Source of the DNA: Paenibacillus baekrokdamisoli
Lineage (GTDB): Bacteria > Bacillota > Bacilli > Paenibacillales > Paenibacillaceae
Length of the DNA: 64,000 nt
Assembly: GCF_003945345.1 (NCBI RefSeq)
Contig: NZ_AP019308.1
Location: 6,700,001 to 6,764,000, forward strand
Reading direction: 5' to 3'
Under the pieces are notes generated by a model, which saw nothing but the letters and a program-made list of their open reading frames with translations, did no database searches and was not told the origin of the DNA. Made by a program: the position numbers and the translations under genes. Positions 1 to 6,348 of the stretch are shown one piece after another. Within the stretch, counting starts at the first letter, position 1. The number at the start of each line of letters is the position of its first letter.

Positions 1-55
1 AGCCTCGAATTGTACTTAAGCCTCGGGCACCAACAATTCCTACTTTTATTGTCAA
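1..55 (-). CDS. Gfo/Idh/MocA-type oxidoreductase, N-terminal fragment
   Basis: Only the first 18 codons lie in the window; the gene continues beyond the left edge. It reads from a TTG at 55-53 as MTIKVGIVGARGLSTIRG. The beta-strand followed by GxxGxRG is the Rossmann NAD(P)-binding start typical of Gfo/Idh/MocA sugar oxidoreductases. An AGGGAGGG ribosome site lies about 7 bases upstream of the TTG, which supports the start. It is divergent from the zinc alcohol dehydrogenase, so the two share a control region. The family call rests on a short stretch and could be another Rossmann enzyme. Confidence 0.6.
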   Translation of the reverse strand, partial: MTIKVGIVGARGLSTIRG

Positions 56-110
56 TTCTAAACCCTCCCTAGTAATAAATATAATATTTAATATATAATC
101 CCACACGTAA

Positions 111-138
111 ATCTTAATATAAATTTCTATTATGTCAA
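111..138 (-). promoter_or_regulatory. Candidate sigma-A promoter of the leftward oxidoreductase gene
   Basis: On the minus strand TTGACA (138-133) is followed after 16 bases by TAAGAT (116-111). The -35 box is perfect and the -10 box matches the consensus at four of six bases. Between it and the TTG start lies a very AT-rich stretch (about 75-100) containing ATATATAAT, a half-site shared with the operator motif at 206-229. Confidence 0.4.
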
Positions 139-176
139 TACGCGGTAAGGGCTTTCAACCGGTGTGAAAAAATGGA

Positions 177-229
177 TTGACAAAGCAAAAACCATAGGGT
201 AACTTATACATTATGTATTATATATAATA
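177..229 (+). promoter_or_regulatory. Promoter and AT-rich operator upstream of the alcohol dehydrogenase
   Basis: TTGACA at 177-182 is a perfect -35 box; with 17-bp spacing the -10 would be TAACTT (200-205), a weak match. Immediately downstream are two overlapping palindromes: ATACATTATGTAT (206-218, a perfect 6-1-6 inverted repeat) and ATTATATATAAT (217-228, a perfect 12-bp palindrome). Their position over the likely start of transcription fits a repressor operator. Related sites lie at 1334, 36326 and 38374. The GntR/FCD regulator at 1385 is the most likely binder, by inference from proximity and the repeated pattern. Confidence 0.5.
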
Positions 230-260
230 AATAGACACCGTATAAGGATGGAGGTACGCA

Positions 261-1280
261 ATGAAAGCTTTAGTTTGGAGTGCAGCGGAAAGAATGGATT
301 GGGAAGAGCGGGAGCGTCCCGTTCCTCAAGATAATGAAGTCCTTGTGCGTATAGAGGTTGTGGGGATATGCGGTTCGGAAATCGAAGGGTATTTGGGGCA
401 TAACAGTCTTCGCAAGCCTCCTTTAATTATGGGACATGAGTTTTGTGGCGTTGTAGAGCAGGTTGGCAATCAAGAGAACGGAGCTCTAATAGGCAAAAAA
501 ATCGTTGTTAATCCGTTACTCTTCTGCGGAAATTGCGGTCAGTGTCTTAAGGGGCTGACCCAATTGTGCGAGAGTAGAAAAATTATTGGCATTCATCAAC
601 CCGGTGCATTCGCAGAGTGGGCGATCGTCCCTGTTGAGGCCGTAATCGAAGTGCCTGAATCGATGAGTTCATTTCGTGCTGCGCTTGCGGAACCGCTTGC
701 TTGTTCGCTTCGGGCGACTCGGAGAGCGATGGAACGACATCCTTTTTCCAATGTTGTTGTTTTCGGCGCCGGCGGCATCGGCTTGCTCTGCGCCATGACA
801 GCTTCGCTGCTTGGAGCATCGAAGGTGATGATTGTGGATACCAATCAGGCAAGATTGACGATGAGTCGGAGTGTGGGGATTGAAGAGACCGCTAATGCAC
901 GCGAGGATAAGTTGGAAGAGAGGGCGGAGCAAGTATTTGGTTCGAAAGGGATAGATGTTGTGATTGATGCCGCAGGCTTCCAACCGACCAGAGAGGCGGC
1001 TATAAAGCTGCTTAATCCCGGCGGAACCTTCATGAACATTGGACTGGGCATCGACGAAACGGTATTACCTATTAACCATGTGATACGAAATGAAATTGAG
1101 ATATTGGGCTCGTTCTGCTACACGCGCCAGGATTTTCAGGATGCTGTAGATTTGTTGATCGCCGGGAAAATAACGGAGACGGGTTGGACTGAAATTCGTC
1201 CGCTTTCAGAAGGTTTTCAGGCGTTTGCACAATTGGTCGACGGTAAAGTAACCAGTGGAAAAATTTTGCTCAAACCTTGA
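261..1280 (+). CDS. Zinc-dependent medium-chain alcohol/polyol dehydrogenase
   Basis: A 339-residue medium-chain dehydrogenase of the sorbitol/threonine dehydrogenase type, which oxidises a secondary hydroxyl with NAD(P). Catalytic zinc ligands are Cys37 and His59-Glu60 (in GHE). The four-cysteine structural zinc lobe is Cys89, Cys92, Cys95 and Cys103. The nucleotide-binding motif GAGGIG is at about 169-174. Length is normal for the family. The ATG start has a good GGAGG site 7 bases upstream (250-254). It stands just ahead of the GntR-led operon and has its own operator-like palindromes, so it probably oxidises a sugar or sugar acid handled by those enzymes. Substrate is not readable from sequence. 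Confidence 0.85.
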   Translation: MKALVWSAAERMDWEERERPVPQDNEVLVRIEVVGICGSEIEGYLGHNSLRKPPLIMGHEFCGVVEQVGNQENGALIGKKIVVNPLLFCGNCGQCLKGLTQLCESRKIIGIHQPGAFAEWAIVPVEAVIEVPESMSSFRAALAEPLACSLRATRRAMERHPFSNVVVFGAGGIGLLCAMTASLLGASKVMIVDTNQARLTMSRSVGIEETANAREDKLEERAEQVFGSKGIDVVIDAAGFQPTREAAIKLLNPGGTFMNIGLGIDETVLPINHVIRNEIEILGSFCYTRQDFQDAVDLLIAGKITETGWTEIRPLSEGFQAFAQLVDGKVTSGKILLKP

Positions 1281-1291
1281 TTCGATTGTCC

Positions 1292-1348
1292 TTTACATCG
1301 TGTGAGTTTTCTATACTATCTTTTATATTTAAGGTATTATATAAGATA
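1292..1348 (+). promoter_or_regulatory. Promoter and possible autoregulatory site of the GntR gene
   Basis: TTTACA (1292-1297) with a 16-bp spacer to TACTAT (1314-1319) is a plausible sigma-A promoter. Downstream, GTATTATATAAGATA (1334-1348) matches GTATTATATATAATA at 215-229 in 13 of 15 positions, and the flanks (TATCTT near 1316, AAGATA at 1343-1348) make a larger imperfect inverted repeat. This suggests that the regulator binds its own promoter. Inferred from pattern only. Confidence 0.4.
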
Positions 1349-1384
1349 TGGAAAATAATTATGATGGAAAGTTGGTAATAATCG

Positions 1385-2086
1385 ATGAAGGAACCTATAA
1401 CCCGACAAACATTTTTGGAAAAGCAAAGCATGAGCGTGGATTTGGCCGAGTTTATCAAGCAGCAAATTCTCGACGGGCATCTCAGTCCCGGCGATCGGAT
1501 CGTGGAGACGAAGGTTGCCAAAGATCTCGGCATCAGTCAAACGCCGGTCCGGGAGGCGATTCGGCAGCTGTCTGGCGAAGGCATCATTACGATTGTGCCG
1601 AACAAAGGGCCGATGGTGCGTACGTTCGAGATGAAGGATATTTTTGAGGTCTATTCTCTGCGGTCCATGCTTGAAGGTCTTGCGATTCGTTTGGCTGTCC
1701 AGTTTGCAACCGACGAAGATATCGAGGAACTGGTGCAATTCTTCGAAGAGATGAAGAGAAAGATGGCAGACGATTCGGTAGATTCGCTGCTCCAAGATTC
1801 TGTATATCTTCATCAAAGCATTATCCGGTTATCCAATCATTCCCGGTTAAGCGCAAGCTATGATTCCATCACGTTCCACATATCACTTGCAGCACGAATT
1901 CTGGGGCGAGTATCGACGAAGCATAAGGAAGTCGAGCAGCATGCTGAACTGATCGACGCGCTTGTACGCCGCGATCCTGATCATGCAGAGAAAGTGATGC
2001 GCAAACATATTCTACGTTCGTTTAACGAATTCAGGGAACTGCCCGAGGCTGAGAATTGGGCCTATGACGATATCAACTGGCTGTAG
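1385..2086 (+). CDS. GntR-family transcriptional regulator with FCD domain
   Basis: A 233-residue regulator. The N-terminal winged helix-turn-helix spans about residues 17-82 and carries the GntR recognition signature SQTPVREAIRQL at 51-62. The rest, about 85-215, is the all-helical FCD ligand-binding domain used by FadR-subfamily regulators, which usually sense carboxylic or sugar acids and often bind a metal through His/Asp residues. It heads the catabolic operon: the next start is 12 bases after its stop. AT-rich palindromes before 261 and before this gene are candidate operators. The first ATG has a weak ribosome site; an in-frame ATG at residue 16 is an alternative start that still leaves the DNA-binding domain whole. 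Confidence 0.9.
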   Translation: MKEPITRQTFLEKQSMSVDLAEFIKQQILDGHLSPGDRIVETKVAKDLGISQTPVREAIRQLSGEGIITIVPNKGPMVRTFEMKDIFEVYSLRSMLEGLAIRLAVQFATDEDIEELVQFFEEMKRKMADDSVDSLLQDSVYLHQSIIRLSNHSRLSASYDSITFHISLAARILGRVSTKHKEVEQHAELIDALVRRDPDHAEKVMRKHILRSFNEFRELPEAENWAYDDINWL

Positions 2087-2097
2087 GAGTGAGAAGA

Positions 2098-3264
2098 ATG
2101 GAATCATTGGCGATTGATGGCGCGATTCACCCCGCTGTACAGATATTGGACGATCTGCTCCGTATTCAAAGCGTCAATCCGCATTATGGGGAGGACGCCC
2201 GGGGAGAGCGGGACGTTGCCGATTATATCGAAATGCGTATGCGCAAGGCGGGGCTGCAGGTTACCCGCCAGCCCGTTGCCGAAGGCCGTGACAATATTAT
2301 TGCCGAATTGCGGGTAGGCAAACCAGAGTCCGCCTTACTATTCGAGGCGCATATGGATACCGTATCGATCGGGAGCATGGATAATGCGCTCATTCCACTC
2401 TATCGTGATGGCAGGCTTTATGGAAGAGGAGCATGCGACACGAAGGGCGCGTTGGCGGGAATGATCCATATGATGGAGCGCTGCGCGTTGCATTCGGAGC
2501 TTCTGAACGCAGACCTTGTCTTCTGCGCTTCAGTCGATGAGGAGTACGCTTTTCAGGGACTTACGGCTTTCATGTCGCTGCATATTCCGTTATCGGGTGC
2601 CGTTGTCGGCGAACCAACGGAGCTCGGCATCGTAGTCGAGCATAAGGGCTGCGCTCGCTTCTCTGTGCAAACGCACGGCAAAGCCGCTCACAGCTCCGTT
2701 CCGCACAAGGGAGACAACGCTATCTATGTGATGATGGATGTCGTTCGCCATGTGAGGGAGCGGGTTGAGCCTCAGTTGGCGCAATTTGGGAGCGAGCTGT
2801 GTGGACAGCCGACAATCGTCGTCAGCACCGTTAACGGAGGCAGTCAGATTAATATTGTTCCGGAAAATTGCGAAATCCGCGTGGATCGGCGTATCGTTCC
2901 CGGAGAAACACCGGAACAAGTATTGTCCGTGTTCGAGCGCCAGTTGAAGGAAGCACTCCCTGACGCGAAAATTTCAGTGGAGCCGCTGTTGTTGGACCCA
3001 GCGTTAAACACGCCTCATGGCGCCGCGGTTGTCCAGGCGGCGCAGCGCGTCGCAGGCTCACTCGGCTTGAACCCGTCGCTGCGCGGCGTATCTTATGGAA
3101 GCAATGCAAGCAAGCTGCAGGCATGGGAAGGGATTCCGTCTATCGTGTACGGTCCGGGTTCGATCGATCAGGCGCACTCCGCCGAAGAGTGGGTTCCGGT
3201 CGCGGAAGTTGTACAGGCGGCTGAGTTTTATTATCAATTGGCTTGTAACTACAAGGGCAATTAA
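2098..3264 (+). CDS. M20-family metallo-amidohydrolase (ArgE/DapE/carboxypeptidase G2 type)
   Basis: A 388-residue zinc hydrolase that removes an acyl or aminoacyl group from an amide. Expected metal ligands are visible: His85 and Asp87 in EAHMDTV, Asp114 in ACDTKG, the Glu148-Glu149 pair, a Glu in VVGEPTE, and a late His in DQAHSAEE. The lid (dimerisation) domain lies between about 180 and 300. An ATG at 2098 was preferred to the upstream GTG at 2089 because an AGGAG site overlapping the GntR stop lies 7 bases before it. Packed with RidA, an MBL hydrolase and an FAH-family enzyme, it probably deacylates an N-acylated intermediate of a catabolic route rather than serving arginine or lysine synthesis; that role is inferred. 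Confidence 0.85.
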   Translation: MESLAIDGAIHPAVQILDDLLRIQSVNPHYGEDARGERDVADYIEMRMRKAGLQVTRQPVAEGRDNIIAELRVGKPESALLFEAHMDTVSIGSMDNALIPLYRDGRLYGRGACDTKGALAGMIHMMERCALHSELLNADLVFCASVDEEYAFQGLTAFMSLHIPLSGAVVGEPTELGIVVEHKGCARFSVQTHGKAAHSSVPHKGDNAIYVMMDVVRHVRERVEPQLAQFGSELCGQPTIVVSTVNGGSQINIVPENCEIRVDRRIVPGETPEQVLSVFERQLKEALPDAKISVEPLLLDPALNTPHGAAVVQAAQRVAGSLGLNPSLRGVSYGSNASKLQAWEGIPSIVYGPGSIDQAHSAEEWVPVAEVVQAAEFYYQLACNYKGN

Positions 3265-3281
3265 GAGGAGAGAGGCCGACT

Positions 3282-3671
3282 GTGAAAAAGGAAATCATAA
3301 CTACGGATAAAGCGCCGAAACCGAGCGGCTCATATTCCCAGGCCGTGAAGCTTGGTGATATGGTTTACGTGGCGGGAACATGTCCTTTCGATATCGCTAC
3401 GGGAGAAGTACTGTGCCCGGACGATATGGCGCGGCAAACGCGTGTCGTTCTTGAATATATGCAGGAAATCTTAAAGGCTGCCGGCACCTCACTGGAGCAT
3501 GTTGTGAAAGTGACTTCCTTCATCGATGAATTGGATGACTTCCGGACGTACGACAGCGTGTATGGCACTTTCTTCAAAGAGGAGCCGCCCGTCCGCAGCA
3601 CGGTCGAAATCGGCAAATTTCCTCCCGGCATGCGCGTGGAAATCGAATGCATCGCCTATATCCCTTCATGA
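3282..3671 (+). CDS. RidA-family enamine/imine deaminase
   Basis: A 129-residue YjgF/YER057c/UK114 protein, full length for a family that forms trimers. Arg105 in PPVRSTVEI is the conserved residue that binds the carboxylate of the enamine or imine substrate, and Glu122 lies in the conserved C-terminal strand. RidA proteins hydrolyse reactive imines to ketones plus ammonia. GTG start with a strong AAGAGGAGAG site. Being inside a catabolic operon rather than alone suggests a dedicated pathway step in which an amine-bearing intermediate is deaminated. The stop overlaps the next start (ATGA). Confidence 0.9.
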   Translation: MKKEIITTDKAPKPSGSYSQAVKLGDMVYVAGTCPFDIATGEVLCPDDMARQTRVVLEYMQEILKAAGTSLEHVVKVTSFIDELDDFRTYDSVYGTFFKEEPPVRSTVEIGKFPPGMRVEIECIAYIPS

Positions 3672-4411
3672 TCAAGGTCGATGAAGGCATATTTATGGTC
3701 GGCAGCGGCAAGTATGGCATCCAACTGAGCGATCCGATGGATTGCAACGTTTACGTGCTGGACGGAGGAGGCGGGGAATACGCCTTAATCGATTCCGGCG
3801 GGGGATTGGAGCCGGAGCGCATCGTGGCGAATATCGAATGCATCGGAATTTCTCCGACGCAAATTCGGTATTTGCTCCTTACCCATGGACATGGCGATCA
3901 TGCGGCCGGTGCCGCTTATTTTCACCGTCAATACGGGGTACAGGTCATTACTTCAAAGGAGATCTTGCCCTGGATTGAACGGGGAGACCGGGATAAGGTA
4001 AGCATTACCGCGGCGGTAAGAGCGGGTGTGTATCCGGCGGATTACGAATTTCCGCCTTGCCCGGTCGCACGGGGCGTGCAGGAGAACGATGAGATTGTCA
4101 TCGGGAACACCGTGCTGAAAGTGGTCGATACGCCAGGCCACGCGCGGGGTCACATCGCTTTTATGCTCGAGAGGGATAGAAGAAAGCTGTTGTTCAGCGG
4201 GGATTCGGTTTTTGCCGGAGGGAAGGTAGTCATTCAGAATGTCTGGGATTGCATTATACCCGAATACGCCGATACGGTAGCTAAGCTGCACAGGCTCGGC
4301 ATCGATAGTTTGTTTCCTGGGCACGGCGCGTTCCTGTTGACCGAAGCCTGGAAGCATATCGAAAAAGCGCATGCTTGCTTCGAACGGTTGGATATTCCAC
4401 CGAATTTATAG
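3668..4411 (+). CDS. Metallo-beta-lactamase-fold hydrolase
   Basis: A 247-residue MBL-fold protein. The binuclear metal signature HGHGDH is at residues 73-78, and later family motifs are seen: His in DTPGHARGH, Asp in SGDSVF, and a final GHG near residue 220. The ATG at 3668 overlaps the RidA stop by 4 bases (ATGA) and was chosen over an upstream in-frame ATG at 3647 inside RidA. Such enzymes cleave thioesters, lactones or phosphodiesters; a lactonase or thioesterase step would suit the operon, but the substrate cannot be told. Confidence 0.85.
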   Translation: MIKVDEGIFMVGSGKYGIQLSDPMDCNVYVLDGGGGEYALIDSGGGLEPERIVANIECIGISPTQIRYLLLTHGHGDHAAGAAYFHRQYGVQVITSKEILPWIERGDRDKVSITAAVRAGVYPADYEFPPCPVARGVQENDEIVIGNTVLKVVDTPGHARGHIAFMLERDRRKLLFSGDSVFAGGKVVIQNVWDCIIPEYADTVAKLHRLGIDSLFPGHGAFLLTEAWKHIEKAHACFERLDIPPNL

Positions 4412-4426
4412 AGGGGGAGATAACGA

Positions 4427-5440
4427 ATGAACAAAGTGAGAGTGGGAATTCTCGGCTTGGGCAGATGGGGCATGTGCCATCTAGAAGCTTATAGCTCGCT
4501 TGGGCAAGCGGAAGTCGTGGCCATATGCGACAGCTCGCCAGAACGGCTGGAACGTGCGGGGTTAGAATACGGCATCGTAAACCTTTATTTAAATGCAGAT
4601 GACCTGCTGCAGCGGAACGATATCGATTTGATCAGTGTGGTGACCTTCGAAAGCCAGCATCTGGAGCCGACTTTGAAAGCGCTTCGATCCGGCAAACACG
4701 TCCTAGTGGAAAAGCCAGTAACGACCCGGCCTGACGAGGCAAGGGCAATGCAGGCTGCCGCTGCCGACAGCGGCCGCTTGCTGCTGCCAGGGCATTTGCT
4801 CCGGTTCGACCCCCGCTATGCCGCGATTAAAGAAGCGGTTCAGTCGAACCGGGTCGGTACACCGGTCAGCATGTACATGAAACGTTCACGGGAGCATTAT
4901 TTATTCGATACCTTTCAACGCGTACATACGGTATTCGAACTGATGATTCATGATATCGATTTGGCTATCTGGTATGCCGGATGTCGTGTCAGAAGCGTGA
5001 AAGCTTATGGGAAATCCGTTTCCGGCGCTGCCTCTCCGGAAGTACTGTGGGCGAACCTCGAATTCGAGAATGGCGCTTTGGCCGTATTGCACAGCAATTG
5101 GATGACGCCGGACGAAGCGGGAGTCGAAATCGCAGATGCGATCGAAGTGATTGGGCAGAGCGGCACCGCCCACTTTGAAACTAGCAACTCGGGTTTGCAA
5201 ATATGGAATAGCGGAGGCAGACTGACGCCTGATATGAACATTCATACGAAGCTGCATGGACAATCGGTAGGATGTTTGCGGGAGCAGCTGACCTATATTT
5301 GCCGCTGTATTTCACGGGGAGAAGATCCGACCGTCATCTCGTTCGCCGATGCCGTTCATGGCGTTGAAGTGGCCGATGCGATTGCGGCTTCCTGTGCGAC
5401 GGGACGTGAGATCGTGCTTGAAGAGACGGTAACGAAATGA
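4427..5440 (+). CDS. Gfo/Idh/MocA-family NAD(P)-dependent oxidoreductase
   Basis: A 337-residue sugar-type oxidoreductase. The Rossmann motif GLGRWG is at 10-15. EKP at 95-97 is the family signature with the catalytic lysine, and His175-Asp176 in IHDIDLAIW supply the acid/base pair. The C-terminal alpha/beta domain forms the substrate pocket. ATG with GGGGGAG upstream, 15 bases after the preceding stop. It probably interconverts a hydroxyl and a keto group on a sugar, inositol or amino-sugar derivative in the operon's pathway. A second family member starts divergently at base 55. Confidence 0.9.
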   Translation: MNKVRVGILGLGRWGMCHLEAYSSLGQAEVVAICDSSPERLERAGLEYGIVNLYLNADDLLQRNDIDLISVVTFESQHLEPTLKALRSGKHVLVEKPVTTRPDEARAMQAAAADSGRLLLPGHLLRFDPRYAAIKEAVQSNRVGTPVSMYMKRSREHYLFDTFQRVHTVFELMIHDIDLAIWYAGCRVRSVKAYGKSVSGAASPEVLWANLEFENGALAVLHSNWMTPDEAGVEIADAIEVIGQSGTAHFETSNSGLQIWNSGGRLTPDMNIHTKLHGQSVGCLREQLTYICRCISRGEDPTVISFADAVHGVEVADAIAASCATGREIVLEETVTK

Positions 5441-5459
5441 ACATGATGGGGTGTAAGGA

Positions 5460-6335
5460 ATGAAACTGCTTACATTTGCAACGGAAGAAGGCTTACGACT
5501 GGGCGTCAAGACTGAATCCGGAGTCGTGAAAATTCCCGCGGCGGACGGATGGCCGCAAACGATGGAAGCTTTGATCGCCGGGGGCGACCCAGTGATCAAG
5601 CAGCTGAAGGAGCACGTGCGGAGTGCTGTGGAAGCCGGCAATCTGCTGCCCGAGGAAGATCTGACATTAGGCCCGTGCGTTCCTAGTCCGGGGAAAATCA
5701 TTTGTGTTGGTTTAAATTATCGCGAGCATGCCGCGGAATCCAACATGAGCATTCCGGAATTCCCCGTTCTTTTCAATAAATTCAACAATTCCATCGCCGC
5801 TCACGGGCAGACGATTCCACTGCCTCCTTCCGTAAAGGAAGCAGATTACGAAGTGGAGCTTGTGATCGTGATCGGCCAGACGACGAGCAGAGTTTCCAAA
5901 GACGAGGCGCTGGAGCATGTATTCGGTTATTGCATCGCCAATGACCTGTCATCCAGGGATTTGCAGTTCAGAACGAATCAATGGATGCTCGGCAAAAGCC
6001 TGGATCACTTCTGTCCGATCGGCCCGTACCTGGTGACGGCAGACGAAGTCGGGGATCCGAACCGTCTGGAGCTCGGCTGCCGCTTGAACGGAGAAGTTCG
6101 GCAGCAATCCCATACATCGGATATGATTTTTTATTGCGACGAATTGGTCAGTTATATCAGCGAATATATGACTTTGAGCCCAGGAGACATCATCCTCACC
6201 GGAACGCCGCAAGGCGTTATTTTCGGCTATCCGCCGGAGAAGCGCGTTTGGCTGAAGGACGGGGACGAGATCGTCGTGGAGATCAGCAAGCTGGGCAGAT
6301 TGGCAAATCGAATCGGTACGCCTATATCGGCATGA
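5460..6335 (+). CDS. Fumarylacetoacetate hydrolase (FAH)-family hydrolase
   Basis: A 291-residue FAH-superfamily enzyme; these metal-dependent enzymes cleave C-C bonds in beta-diketo acids or act as hydratases, decarboxylases or lyases. The metal-binding Glu131 and Glu133 (YEVELVIVIG) and Asp162 (NDLSSRD) are present, with GLNYREHA at about 84-91 marking the catalytic-domain start and an N-terminal domain of about 70 residues before it. In sugar-acid oxidation, such as the L-rhamnose and L-fucose diketo routes, FAH proteins perform the last C-C cleavage, which suits this operon. The exact reaction is not determinable. Confidence 0.85.
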   Translation: MKLLTFATEEGLRLGVKTESGVVKIPAADGWPQTMEALIAGGDPVIKQLKEHVRSAVEAGNLLPEEDLTLGPCVPSPGKIICVGLNYREHAAESNMSIPEFPVLFNKFNNSIAAHGQTIPLPPSVKEADYEVELVIVIGQTTSRVSKDEALEHVFGYCIANDLSSRDLQFRTNQWMLGKSLDHFCPIGPYLVTADEVGDPNRLELGCRLNGEVRQQSHTSDMIFYCDELVSYISEYMTLSPGDIILTGTPQGVIFGYPPEKRVWLKDGDEIVVEISKLGRLANRIGTPISA

Positions 6336-6348
6336 AAGGGGATTCGCA